Source: JALYUA01 sp039933215
Lineage (GTDB): Bacteria; Acidobacteriota; Thermoanaerobaculia; UBA5066; Gp7-AA6
NCBI GenBank assembly: GCA_039933215.1
Contig: JBDTOO010000015.1
Coordinates: forward strand, 1 to 64,000
Direction: 5' to 3'
DNA length: 64,000 nucleotides
Shown: positions 25,180-34,180 of the stretch, one piece after another
Layout: each line of letters begins with the position of its first letter
How positions within the stretch are numbered: the first letter of the stretch is position 1
Program-made: the position numbers and the translations under genes
The notes under the pieces: model-generated
The model's database searches: none
What the model was told of the DNA's origin: nothing
Seen by the model: only the letters and a program-made list of their open reading frames with translations

Positions 25180-27222
25180 TCAGCGGCCGAAGAGCTCGCT
25201 GTCGATCGCTTCGCCCGCCTCGACGCGCCGGCGTGCTTCCCGCCGTGCGTCGGCGAGTCGGGGCAGATCGCCGATCGGGTCGGCGACGCGCAGAGACGGC
25301 AGGCCCGATTGCCGCACGCCGAGGAGGTCGCCCGGACCCCGGACCTCGAGGTCGCGCTCGGCGATCACGAAACCGTCGGAGGTCTCCTCGAGGACGGCGA
25401 GCCGCGAGCGCGCCTCGAGGGTCGCGTTCTCCCCGACGACGAGTGCGCACCAGGACGGCCGCGCGCTCCGCCCGACGCGGCCGCGCAGCTGGTGGAGCTG
25501 CGCGAGGCCGAACGACTCGGCGTTCTCGACCACCATCACGGTGGCCTCGGGCACGTCGACCCCGACCTCGACGACGGTCGTAGAGACCAGGATGCCGATC
25601 TCTCCGCGCGAGAAGGCGCGGAGCACGCGGGAGCGCTCCTCGGGAGGCAGCCGTCCGTGGAGGACGCCGACGGCGACTCCGCCCGCCGCGGCGGCGATCC
25701 GCTCCGCCGTCTCCCGGGTGTCGGAGACCTCCCGCTCCCCCTCTTCGATCGCCGGCACGACCACGTAGGCGCGCTCTCCGAGGCGCACGCGCTCGGCGGC
25801 GAAGGCATAGATCCGGTCCCGCGACGAGGCTTCGCGCACGCGCGTGGCGATCGCCCCACGGCCCGGAGGCTTCTCATCCAGAACGGACAGATCGAGCTCG
25901 CCGTAGATCGCCCAGGCGAGGGACCGCGGGATCGGGGTCGCGGTCATGACGAGGACGTGGGGGCTCTCCCCCTTCCGGAACAGGCGTGTCCGGTGCGCGA
26001 CGCCGAACCGGTGCTGCTCGTCGATCACGACGAGAGCGAGGCGCCGGAAGCGAACCGGAGCCTCGACCAGGGCGTGCGTTCCGACGAGCAGATCGACGTC
26101 CCCCCGCTCGAGCGCCGCCAGGAGCTCCTGCCGGGGTCGGCCGCGGACCCGTCCGGTCAGGAGGCCCAGCCGGACTCCCGCCTTCTCCATCCAGCCCGCG
26201 AGGCTGGCGGCGTGCTGCTCCGCGAGGATCTCGGTCGGCGCCATGAGAGCGCCCTGGGCGCCCTGGGCGGCCGCCAGAAGGAGGGCGAGCCCCGCGACGA
26301 CCGTCTTGCCGCTACCGACGTCGCCCTGGAGAAGGCGCGCCATCGCGCGTCCGGAACCGAGGTCCGCGGCGATCTCGCGGACCGCCCGCTTCTGAGCCCC
26401 CGTGAGCGCGAACGGCAGCGAAGCGCGGGTGCGCGCCCGCAGGGCGTCGTCCGCGACGAGGACGATCCCGGCGCGCTCCCGGAGCGCGGCGCGGCGGCGC
26501 TCGATGCCCGCGGCCAGAGCGAGGAGCTCTTCGTCGGAGAGCGCGCGCCGCGCCTCTTCGGCCTCCGCGACAGACGAGGGGAAATGGACTCCCTCGAGCG
26601 CCTGCCGCAGCTCCGCGGCGCTCCCGGATGCCGCCGGCCAGTCCGTCCCCAGCCGGTCCAGGGTCCCTCGCACCAGGGTTCGCCAGGCGCGCGGCGCGAT
26701 GCCGGCGGCGCGATGGTAGACGCCGACGATGCGCCCCGAATGGAGCGGGTCGCCGGCGGCCGCGGAGGGGTCGAAGAACTCGGTCTCCGGGTTCTCGATG
26801 CGCAGCTCGCCGCGGTTGCCGACGGCCGGCGTCCCGAAGAGGACGGCCGTCGCCCCCTCGGCGCTCTTCGCGAAGGAGGGGTAACGGTTGTGCCAGACGA
26901 CCCGGACGGCTCCCGTTCCGTCGTCCGCGACGGCCTCGATCCGCAGCGTGCCGCGGCGCATGCGGGTGGACTTGACGCTCGTCAGGCGGACGCGGATCGT
27001 GGCGGGAGCGCCGGCCGACAGCGCGGAGACGTCGGCGAAATGCCCGCGATCCTCGTACCGGAAGGGCAGCGCCACGAGGAAATCGCCCACGGTCGCGATG
27101 CCGGCGTCCGCCAGCCGAGCCGCGCGCGCCGGACCGATGCGGGGGATCGACGCGACCGGGTCTCGAGGCCGGAGAGAGGCGGCGAGACCGGGCGGCGACG
27201 AGAGGCGGTCGATCGGGCTCAG
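25180..27222 (-). CDS. recG: ATP-dependent DNA helicase RecG
   Basis: A fork-remodelling helicase with wedge/OB domain (about residues 20-200), then superfamily 2 motifs: GDVGSGKTVVA (Walker A), DEQHRFG (DEQH box), MTATPIPRS and QLRGRVGRS. The first ATG, GTG or TTG in frame is a GTG at 27090, but conserved RecG sequence (IPRIGPARAARLADAGI) lies before it. I therefore start at a CTG at 27222, which gives 680 residues, a normal RecG length, and makes a CTGA overlap with the stop of the upstream cNMP-FHA gene. Helicase identity is certain; the start is strong inference. Confidence 0.93.
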   Translation of the reverse strand: MSPIDRLSSPPGLAASLRPRDPVASIPRIGPARAARLADAGIATVGDFLVALPFRYEDRGHFADVSALSAGAPATIRVRLTSVKSTRMRRGTLRIEAVADDGTGAVRVVWHNRYPSFAKSAEGATAVLFGTPAVGNRGELRIENPETEFFDPSAAAGDPLHSGRIVGVYHRAAGIAPRAWRTLVRGTLDRLGTDWPAASGSAAELRQALEGVHFPSSVAEAEEARRALSDEELLALAAGIERRRAALRERAGIVLVADDALRARTRASLPFALTGAQKRAVREIAADLGSGRAMARLLQGDVGSGKTVVAGLALLLAAAQGAQGALMAPTEILAEQHAASLAGWMEKAGVRLGLLTGRVRGRPRQELLAALERGDVDLLVGTHALVEAPVRFRRLALVVIDEQHRFGVAHRTRLFRKGESPHVLVMTATPIPRSLAWAIYGELDLSVLDEKPPGRGAIATRVREASSRDRIYAFAAERVRLGERAYVVVPAIEEGEREVSDTRETAERIAAAAGGVAVGVLHGRLPPEERSRVLRAFSRGEIGILVSTTVVEVGVDVPEATVMVVENAESFGLAQLHQLRGRVGRSARPSWCALVVGENATLEARSRLAVLEETSDGFVIAERDLEVRGPGDLLGVRQSGLPSLRVADPIGDLPRLADARREARRRVEAGEAIDSELFGR

Positions 27223-28007
27223 GATTCCGCGCTGAAGAACGTGAGAGGGACGAGGCCGAACTTCAGGACGTCGGCGTTCTGGATCGCCATGGGAGCGCCC
27301 GTGGCGAGACGCTGATCATTGACGAACGTGCCGTTCATGACGCCGATCTCCTCCATCACGTAAAACGTTCCGGCCATCTGGTAGAGCTTCGCGTGGCGCC
27401 GCGAGGTCGAGCGCTGAGTGTCGAGCGGCGTGAGGTCGATGTCGGGAGTGATTCCCGTGACGGGGTCGGCGCGTCCCACGAGGGTATCGCCTTCACGGTT
27501 GAGGAAGAACTCGGGAGTCCCGTTCGCGCCGACGAGGCGGAACACGTCCTTGTGGACGACGGGTTTTCGCGACGGCGGCCTTTCCTCGTCCGGAACGCGG
27601 CGGCCGAGGGCTTCTTCGAGCATCGTCGAGACGTCCCGGACGCGGCGCGAGAGCTTTCGCATCATCCGGATGGCGATCTCCGTGTTGCTGCGGAGCATCG
27701 TGTCGAACATCGCGCCGTTGATCCGCACCACCTCGACGTCCGACTTCGCCCGCGCCGACGCGCTGCGGGGCAGATCCTCGAGGACGCTCATCTCGCCGAA
27801 GAAGTCGCCCTTCTCGAGAGTCGCGAGGACACGGCTCTCCCCCGCGATCGACTTGAAGAGCTCGACCACTCCGGACTGGATGATGTACATCTCGGTCCCG
27901 ATCTCGCCCTCGGAGAAGATGATGTCTCCCATCGGGTGGCTGACGATGTACCGCTCGAAGGGATTCTTGCCTCCGGCCGCGGTCCCCGACTTGAAGACGG
28001 CTTTCAC
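27219..28007 (-). CDS. cyclic-nucleotide-binding domain fused to FHA domain
   Basis: A 262-residue regulator. Residues 15-125 form a cNMP-binding domain (GDIIFSEGEIGTEMYIIQSG, then GDFFGEMSVLEDLPRSASA, the phosphate-binding cassette). Residues 170-255 form an FHA domain with the phosphothreonine-binding residues in LVGRADP, STSRRHAKLYQ and GTFVN. No DNA-binding helix-turn-helix is present, so it is a signalling adaptor, not a Crp-type activator. GTG start; GTGA overlap with the upstream LD-carboxypeptidase and CTGA overlap with recG. Confidence 0.9.
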   Translation of the reverse strand: MKAVFKSGTAAGGKNPFERYIVSHPMGDIIFSEGEIGTEMYIIQSGVVELFKSIAGESRVLATLEKGDFFGEMSVLEDLPRSASARAKSDVEVVRINGAMFDTMLRSNTEIAIRMMRKLSRRVRDVSTMLEEALGRRVPDEERPPSRKPVVHKDVFRLVGANGTPEFFLNREGDTLVGRADPVTGITPDIDLTPLDTQRSTSRRHAKLYQMAGTFYVMEEIGVMNGTFVNDQRLATGAPMAIQNADVLKFGLVPLTFFSAES

Positions 28008-28918
28008 CGGACCGCCGGGCCGCCGAAAACGAGGCGTCCGCCGCGCACGGCGTCGGCCTCGAGGGTCACCGGGGCGCCGAGCGGGAGCGTCCGCGCGGCG
28101 GCCAGATGACCGGCGGGAAGCCCGAAGGCCACGGGAAATGGAGCGCCGTCGAAGCGGCCCCGCAGGTACGTCCGGACCGCGTCCGGCGACTCGCCCGCAG
28201 CGGGAACGACGGATCCGATCACCATGGCGCGCAGGCCATCGAGGGTATCCGAGCGCTCCAACTGGGTCAACAGACGGTCGATCCGGTAAATCGCCTCACC
28301 CGTGTCCTCCCAGAAAAGGATGGAATCCCGGCCGCTGACCGCCTCGGGCGTGCCCGCCATCGAGGCGAGGAGCGACAGGCAGCCGCCGACGAGCGGCCCC
28401 TCGCCGCGTCCGGGCGACAGGACGTCCTCGGCGGAAAAGACGTGAGGCTCCGGAGTCGCGCCGGTCAGGATCGCCTCCCAGTCGAGCTTCCCGGCTCCGG
28501 ACATCTCGACCGCCACCATCGGTCCGTAGAAGGTGACGAGACCGGCCGACTTCCCGACGAAAGCAAGAAGCGCCGTGAGATCCGAGCCGCCGAGATGGAT
28601 CTTCGGGTTCGCCGCGACTTCCGCCGGGTCGAGGAGGCCGAGGATCCGGGACGCCCCGTATCCCCCCCGCGCGAAGAAGATCGCGTCGACCGACGGGTCG
28701 GCGAGAAGCCTCCGGTACCCGTCCGCCCGCTGCCGGTCGGTCCCCGCGAGGAACCCATCGACCCGCCCGACGTTTTCCGCGAGGACGACCCGATATCCCC
28801 GCGCTTCGAGGGCCGCGACGCCCGCGGTGAGCCGCGCGGAGTCGACGGGCCCCGAAACCGCAGCCACGCCAATGCGGCCGCCCGGGTGAAGCCGAGGCGG
28901 TCGCAGCGCGTCAGCCAT
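28004..28918 (-). CDS. LD-carboxypeptidase (peptidase S66)
   Basis: A protein of about 304 residues. It cleaves the terminal D-alanine from tetrapeptides during murein recycling. FFARGGYGASRIL and the nucleophile region GGSDLTALLAF match S66, with Ser in GxSDxT, Glu in the middle region near WEDTGEAIYRIDR, and His in PAGHLAA near the C-terminus. ATG at 28918 (MADALRPPRL) looks the most natural start; a GTG at 28978 is also possible. Its stop overlaps the GTG of the cNMP-FHA gene. Confidence 0.86.
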   Translation of the reverse strand: MADALRPPRLHPGGRIGVAAVSGPVDSARLTAGVAALEARGYRVVLAENVGRVDGFLAGTDRQRADGYRRLLADPSVDAIFFARGGYGASRILGLLDPAEVAANPKIHLGGSDLTALLAFVGKSAGLVTFYGPMVAVEMSGAGKLDWEAILTGATPEPHVFSAEDVLSPGRGEGPLVGGCLSLLASMAGTPEAVSGRDSILFWEDTGEAIYRIDRLLTQLERSDTLDGLRAMVIGSVVPAAGESPDAVRTYLRGRFDGAPFPVAFGLPAGHLAAARTLPLGAPVTLEADAVRGGRLVFGGPAVR

Positions 28919-28989
28919 CTTCTGAGAATGGTAAACGAGGTCATCGAGGTCCGGCGCCGCTCGGTCATCCGGGCTCACATGAGCCAGAC

Positions 28990-29029
28990 CTCTCAGCGCC
29001 GGTCGCGCAGCGACCGCCCGCGCTGAAAG
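28990..29029 (-). terminator. long hairpin downstream of rnpB
   Basis: The arms CTCTCAGCGC (28990-28999) and GCGCTGAAAG (29020-29029) pair with one G-U. The inner arms CGGTCGC (29000-29006) and GCGACCG (29010-29016) pair perfectly, with a 3-base loop and a 3-base bulge. It lies 20 bases beyond the rnpB 3' end on the same strand, so termination or 3' processing of the RNase P RNA is likely. No T-run follows. The core resembles the palindrome at 36270-36316. Confidence 0.55.
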
Positions 29030-29048
29030 TCACTGCCTGCGCTGAAAG

Positions 29049-29432
<384 letters not shown>

Positions 29433-29476
29433 CCGCCGGCATCCTATCAGCCGCGACGAAAAGCCACCGCGCCGGC

Positions 29477-29923
29477 CTACTCCCTGTTCCTGGGATCAGC
29501 GAAGTAGTCGAGCCACTCCGAGACGTCGACGCGCTCGGGCTTTCCCGGGGCGGGAGCTCCGGCCGCGACGGCGCGGAACCGCTCCCAGAATTCGGGCGGC
29601 GACAGGGTCTTCGCGCCGGCGGCGCGAGCGCGCCGGGTGAGTTCGCGATCGGCCGTGACGACGGAGATCTCGCCCGGGTCCCGCGCGGCACGGACCTCGC
29701 GAAGGATCGCCTCGTCCGCGGATCCTCCCGCGTCTTTCACGCTCAAGCCTCCGAGCGTGAGCGTCTTTCCCGCGGGCCCGTCGAAGAAGATCCGCACGGA
29801 CGCTCGCCGTCCCCGCAGCCGTTCGGAGACCTCGGCGAGGAGCGCGGCTCGATCCTCCTCCGCGGGCCGGCTCGTGCGCCGGGCGAGGCCGATGAGGTTG
29901 TTCCCGTCGAGAAAGTACGGCAT
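29477..29923 (-). CDS. NYN domain protein (YacP-like putative RNase)
   Basis: A PIN-like NYN-domain protein of 148 residues. MPYFLDGNNLIG gives the first acidic metal ligand (Asp6), and SADEAILRE and VVTADRELTRRA contribute the other acidic residues. YacP-type proteins are endoribonucleases in some bacteria, so an RNA substrate is plausible. The ATG at 29923 lies 16 bp after the DUF4126 stop. It lies just upstream (in the transcription direction) of rnpB. Confidence 0.82.
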   Translation of the reverse strand: MPYFLDGNNLIGLARRTSRPAEEDRAALLAEVSERLRGRRASVRIFFDGPAGKTLTLGGLSVKDAGGSADEAILREVRAARDPGEISVVTADRELTRRARAAGAKTLSPPEFWERFRAVAAGAPAPGKPERVDVSEWLDYFADPRNRE

Positions 29924-29939
29924 GACCGGGAGCCGGACG

Positions 29940-30542
29940 TCAGGCGGTCTCGCCCCGGTGGCGGCGCGGATGCTGGATGCGGAAGAAGAGGACCTGCAGG
30001 GCCCGGCGAACTCTCGCGCCGTGCATGACGAGGACCGCGACGAGGGCCGCCAGGAAGAGCGCGGTGAGCCACGGCTGGAAGAAGAGCAGGATCGCGAGCA
30101 TGATCGCGACGATGTCCTCCGCGATCGACAGAACGAGCTGGGCGAACCCACGCGTGGCGGCGGTCGACGTGAGGCGGCTCGTGGATTTCGCCGCGTGCGC
30201 CGCCAGCGTCACGACGGCGGCGAGGGCCGCGACGCCGATCTTCGCCGCGAGCGAGACTTCACCGAGTGCCGCGAGCGCGAGGAGCGAGCCGACGATCGGC
30301 CTCAGGAGCGTCTGCGCGGCCTCCCAGAATCGATCGGCGAGGGGAATCTTGGTCACGACGAATTCCGCGAGGAACATCACGATCGACAGCTGGAGGATCG
30401 CCGGGCTCGCGAGGAAGGCGGCCACCCCGCCGGGGAAGTCCTGCGGCAGGAGGCGATAGAGCCCGTTGTACACGAGGAGAACGGACCACGCGTTCAAGCC
30501 GGCCGCGGCCGCGAGGCCGAGGCCGGTGAGCAGGGGGATCAA
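29940..30542 (-). CDS. DUF4126 family membrane protein
   Basis: A 200-residue protein with about five hydrophobic spans, starting MIPLLTGLGLAAAAGLNAW. GLNAW and the LADRFWEAAQTLLRPIVGSLLA loop are typical of DUF4126. The TTG at 30542 overlaps the TGA of the PATAN-J gene (TTGA). The remainder of the longer upstream frame overlaps that gene and is not coding. Function unknown. Confidence 0.75.
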   Translation of the reverse strand: MIPLLTGLGLAAAAGLNAWSVLLVYNGLYRLLPQDFPGGVAAFLASPAILQLSIVMFLAEFVVTKIPLADRFWEAAQTLLRPIVGSLLALAALGEVSLAAKIGVAALAAVVTLAAHAAKSTSRLTSTAATRGFAQLVLSIAEDIVAIMLAILLFFQPWLTALFLAALVAVLVMHGARVRRALQVLFFRIQHPRRHRGETA

Positions 30543-32185
30543 TTCCGCTGCCGGAAGAGGCGGGAGAAGAGACCCGGGCGGTCGGACGAAGGAGCGGCAT
30601 CGGCCGCGCCGGGCGTCCCCTCTTCCGCGGGATTCTCCCCCGCCTCGGAGGCTCCGAAGCTGGCGTCCGCGAGCGTGAGGGAATCCGGCGCCTTTTCGGG
30701 AAGTGCTCCGAGAAGGATCTGGTCGAGCAGCTCCTGGTTCTCCGGCGTGGGCGCGAGATCCACGGCCCGGCGCGCGAACGTCTCCGCCTCGTCGTCCCTC
30801 CCGTGCTGGTGCAGGGCGCGAGCCGCCGCCCGGATGTAGGGCACTCCGCGCGGAGACAGCCTCGCCGCCTCTTTCAGGTTTTCCAGGCCCTTGGAGATCC
30901 ACATCGAGTTCTTCAACTCGACCATGCCCAGGCAAAGGCGGTACTCCGGATTGTCGGGGACGAACCGGATCGCCTCGCGCAGCATCTCGACCGCGGGATG
31001 AAAGTCCTTCTGCTCGATCAGCTCCCGCGCGCGCGTGAAGCTCTGCCTGGCGAGATTCTTTCGGATCTCCGGGTCGGTGGACGTCTCCGCGACGGCGACC
31101 GAGACAGGAGCGGCGTCGAGGGTGTCGTCGTACTCGGCGCGCCGGGCCGGATCCGACAGGACCTCGTGCGCGAGCTTCAGCCGGTCGAACACCGCCGTCA
31201 GCTCCTTGGCGAACTGCGCGAGGTCGTCGCGGTGGCGCAGGTCCGGATGGAACAGGCGGCTGCGCTCGAAGTACGCCTTGCCAATCTGTTCATCGGATGC
31301 GTTGGCCGGCACGCCCAGGAGCTCGTAGTGCGTGAGCCAGTCGATTCGGCGGTAGGTGTTACGGACGAGCTCGGAGTGACCCGGCGTGCCGTCGCGCGGC
31401 TGCGCGTCGACGACGACGTTCAAGCCTTCGAACCCGCCGGCGACCCGGGGAGCGACGCCGTCCTTCTTCCATTCGACGATGCCGCAGGAGAAGAGCGCAT
31501 AGAGAGTCTTGGCCGTCGCGCCGCGCGAGCCGCCGCCGATCTTGAGGAGGGACTCGAGATCGAGCGCGCCGTCGATGCGGGAGAGGAGATAGGCCTCCTG
31601 CGGCGTCAAGGGAAGGTACTGGTAGCGGGACATCGGATCGGTCGAGAGGATCGGCACCGAGCGCGCCTCGCCGAGCCGGCGCAGGAAGGCCTCGCCCTCC
31701 GGAAGCCGGCGGATTCCCTCGACGATGATGGCGGCGGTCGACAGGGTCAGCGCGACGTCCGGGTCGAGCACTCCCGTCGAGGACTGGAAGCGATATTCCC
31801 CCTCTTCCCACTCGAAGGTCGAGAACACGATCTCCTCGACCAGGCGCCGCATCTCCGCGTCGAGGACCTGGCGGGACACCAGACCCTTCTCCACGAGGAT
31901 CTTTCCGAGACGCGCCCGGCCCTGGCGCGCGACCGTCTCGAGCGCCCACGAGAGGTCCTCGTCGGTGATCCAGCCGCGCCGCTTCAGGAAGGCGCCGATC
32001 CTCTGGCCCTCCCGCGACGAAGTCGCCGTGCGCAGCTCCCCCTTCTCGAAGAAGAGGTGGCGCGTCTCATCGCCGCGGACGAGGGTCAGGGTTCCCTTCA
32101 GCCCCTCGAGGAAGATCCGGCGAAGGACCTGAGGGAGGGGCGTTTCCGCCAGAGAGCCGCGAAATCCGGCGCGCGCTGTGTTCAT
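30539..32185 (-). CDS. PATAN (DUF4388) - J-domain - TPR protein
   Basis: A 548-residue cytoplasmic protein. A DUF4388/PATAN domain (GSLAETPLPQVLRRIFLEGLKGTLTL) covers residues 10-56. Next come two MshEN-like phrases, RIGAFLKRRGWIT and RLGKILVEKGLVS, at 62-105. A J domain spans 283-352 with the essential HPD at 313-315, so it can stimulate a DnaK-type ATPase. TPR helices follow at about 370-500 and a disordered tail at the end. PATAN domains mediate responses in motility regulators of several phyla. This architecture links a PATAN module to an Hsp70 partner; the client is unknown. Confidence 0.85.
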   Translation of the reverse strand: MNTARAGFRGSLAETPLPQVLRRIFLEGLKGTLTLVRGDETRHLFFEKGELRTATSSREGQRIGAFLKRRGWITDEDLSWALETVARQGRARLGKILVEKGLVSRQVLDAEMRRLVEEIVFSTFEWEEGEYRFQSSTGVLDPDVALTLSTAAIIVEGIRRLPEGEAFLRRLGEARSVPILSTDPMSRYQYLPLTPQEAYLLSRIDGALDLESLLKIGGGSRGATAKTLYALFSCGIVEWKKDGVAPRVAGGFEGLNVVVDAQPRDGTPGHSELVRNTYRRIDWLTHYELLGVPANASDEQIGKAYFERSRLFHPDLRHRDDLAQFAKELTAVFDRLKLAHEVLSDPARRAEYDDTLDAAPVSVAVAETSTDPEIRKNLARQSFTRARELIEQKDFHPAVEMLREAIRFVPDNPEYRLCLGMVELKNSMWISKGLENLKEAARLSPRGVPYIRAAARALHQHGRDDEAETFARRAVDLAPTPENQELLDQILLGALPEKAPDSLTLADASFGASEAGENPAEEGTPGAADAAPSSDRPGLFSRLFRQRN

Positions 32186-32308
32186 CGGGGCCTGGCCAGA
32201 CAGGTTAGCAGAACGGGACCGGTGTGGCGCGGCGGGGGCCCCGAAGGCGCGCCCGGCGCCGCCGCCCGCGTCGGGGGGCGAGGCCGGACGCCCTCGGTGG
32301 GGATCAGA
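32186..32308. other. short intergenic region
   Basis: 123 bases, GC-rich, between two minus-strand PATAN-domain genes. I see no clear promoter, terminator or conserved structure here. Confidence 0.3.
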
Positions 32309-34180
32309 TCATCGGACGGACACGATCGCGGGATGGTTGGCCGACGTCGTGAAGAACGCCGGGATCCGCCCTTTCGCCCGTTTGGCGGCTTCGAGGCTGG
32401 GATAGCGGCCCCAGAGCACCTTGAAGCAGTCGCGACCGCGATGGCTGGTCTTCAGAAGCCACATCGAACCGGCGGGGCGGTCGTGCTTCCACGCCTCCAC
32501 CAGGGAGGGGACTTCGCAGGCGAGCTCGAGCTGGATGGCGTATCGCGTGGAGCGCTCTCCGTCCAGCCGGCGCCGGTCGCGCGCGGCGCGGGATGCCCAT
32601 GTCCCGGAGGAGGCCCCGGCCGCTGCCGACGAACCGGTTGGCACAGCCGCGGCGCGGGGCGTCGGCGCGGCGTGGGGGGCCGCCGGCCGGACCGTCCGGG
32701 TGGCGGCGGGAGCGGCGGCCGCCCCGGTGGCAGTGGGACGCGTGCTCGGAGCTCTCGGGGCCGTCCGGGTCGGAAGAGGTGCCGCCGTCGCCGGGGCCCG
32801 AGCCGCGGCCGAGGCCGTCGGCGTGGAGGCGGAGCGATCGAGTCCCCGGGCGGGCGTCCCGCGCGGCGCGGGCGCCGACGGAGACACCCGAGCGGGCGCG
32901 GTGGGCGCCAGAGCGGCCGCCGCGGAAAAAGGTGTCAGGGCGGGGGAAGGTGACGAGGTCGCGGAAGGCGTCGCCGCCGGGGCCGCCGCCGGACCCTGCT
33001 CGGACACGGACCGGGAGCGCCAGAAGAGAAGCGCCGCGACCGCGACGACGAGGCCGGCGAAGAACCAGCCGATGATGGTCCCGGAGCCCCGGCGCGGCGG
33101 CTCCGGCGGCTCGTCACCGGGCGGAAGCGGATCGAAGCCCGACGGTCCGGAGGGTCCGCCGGAAAAATCGTCCCGGTCGCTGCGCCCTTCGCGCAGATCG
33201 GGCAGCGGATAGGTATCCAGGGGGGACGAGGAGGACGAGTCCGGCGGGACCACCGGGTCCCAGAGCTCGTTGCGCCGGGTCGCCCGGTCGTTCGAGTCGT
33301 CGAGGCCCGCCACGGACTCAGCGGGGGGCCAGTCCGCCTCCGCCTCCGCCGCCGGGGCTGCGGCCGCCGTCGCGAGGAGCTCCTCCGGGGGGACGCGGCG
33401 CGTGGACTCGAGGTCCTCGGCCGCGATCGCGGCCCCGGCGGCCTCCCGCGATTCCCCGGCCGCTTCCTCCCCGGGAATCCTCTCGGCGCGAACGAGTCCG
33501 AGAGTCGTCAGAGCCGCGAGCAGCTTGTGCACCGCGAACTCGTCGGCGGGGGCGCTGCGCGCGATCTCCGCCGCAGTCGACTGCCCGTCGATCAACCGAA
33601 CGACCGATTCCGCGTCGGCGGTCAGGCCGAAGGTTGCGAACTCGTGCTCGAAGTCTTCGGAGCGCACGAGCGGCGCATCCGTCGCCCCGAGCTGGTGGTC
33701 GACGAAGTGCCGGTCTCGCGACCGGAGGAAGAGCTCCAGGAGGAGCCGCGGGACCGCGACCGTGAACTCTCCGGCGGCGGGCCGAGCGTCGGCGTCGAAG
33801 TAGTACTTGCCCTCGGACCAGGAGAGGAGGTCCGCCAGGATCTCGATCGCGCGGATCTTCTCTCCCCATCGCCATTCCCGCCGGGTGAGGATCCCCGCCT
33901 GGAGCGCGGCGAGGGATGCGTCGCTTCCCTCGGGGATCGCGAGGCGTTCGAGCGCGGCGGCGTCGAGCTTCGACGCGCGCACGAGGATCGCGGCGCTTTC
34001 GAACCGCGGCTCTATCGAGGAGACGGAGACCACCTCTCCGTCCACGAGGGAGAAGGAGCCCGACGCGCCCGGGCGGGAGAACGAGACGACTCCCGTCGTC
34101 CGCTGGCGCCAGAACGCGACGAAGGCAGCGAGGAGATCGACATCCCGGATGTCGCCGGCGGTCTCGAATTCGGTCTTCAT
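32309..34180 (-). CDS. PATAN-like N-domain, single TM, SPOR-domain protein
   Basis: A 623-residue protein. The N-terminal 230 residues resemble DUF4388/PATAN proteins: LLAAFVAFWRQRTTGVVSFSR, then SFSLVDGEVVSVSS, and a helical LSWSEGKYYFD segment. One transmembrane helix lies at 369-387, followed by about 150 residues rich in Ala, Pro and Thr. A SPOR-like domain sits at 544-623 (YAIQLELACEVPSLVEAW, CFKVLWGRYPSLEAAKRAK). SPOR domains bind denuded peptidoglycan at the septum, so this may link a cytoplasmic PATAN sensor to division sites. The ATG at 34180 overlaps the uvrC stop (ATGA). Confidence 0.8.
   Translation of the reverse strand: MKTEFETAGDIRDVDLLAAFVAFWRQRTTGVVSFSRPGASGSFSLVDGEVVSVSSIEPRFESAAILVRASKLDAAALERLAIPEGSDASLAALQAGILTRREWRWGEKIRAIEILADLLSWSEGKYYFDADARPAAGEFTVAVPRLLLELFLRSRDRHFVDHQLGATDAPLVRSEDFEHEFATFGLTADAESVVRLIDGQSTAAEIARSAPADEFAVHKLLAALTTLGLVRAERIPGEEAAGESREAAGAAIAAEDLESTRRVPPEELLATAAAAPAAEAEADWPPAESVAGLDDSNDRATRRNELWDPVVPPDSSSSSPLDTYPLPDLREGRSDRDDFSGGPSGPSGFDPLPPGDEPPEPPRRGSGTIIGWFFAGLVVAVAALLFWRSRSVSEQGPAAAPAATPSATSSPSPALTPFSAAAALAPTAPARVSPSAPAPRGTPARGLDRSASTPTASAAARAPATAAPLPTRTAPRAPSTRPTATGAAAAPAATRTVRPAAPHAAPTPRAAAVPTGSSAAAGASSGTWASRAARDRRRLDGERSTRYAIQLELACEVPSLVEAWKHDRPAGSMWLLKTSHRGRDCFKVLWGRYPSLEAAKRAKGRIPAFFTTSANHPAIVSVR

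Noticed and set aside
25072..27315. A 747-codon open frame on the plus strand opposite recG
   Set aside because: It is antisense to a certain helicase gene, rich in Arg/Ala/Gly/Asp as expected for the complement of GC-rich codons, and shows no recognisable domain.
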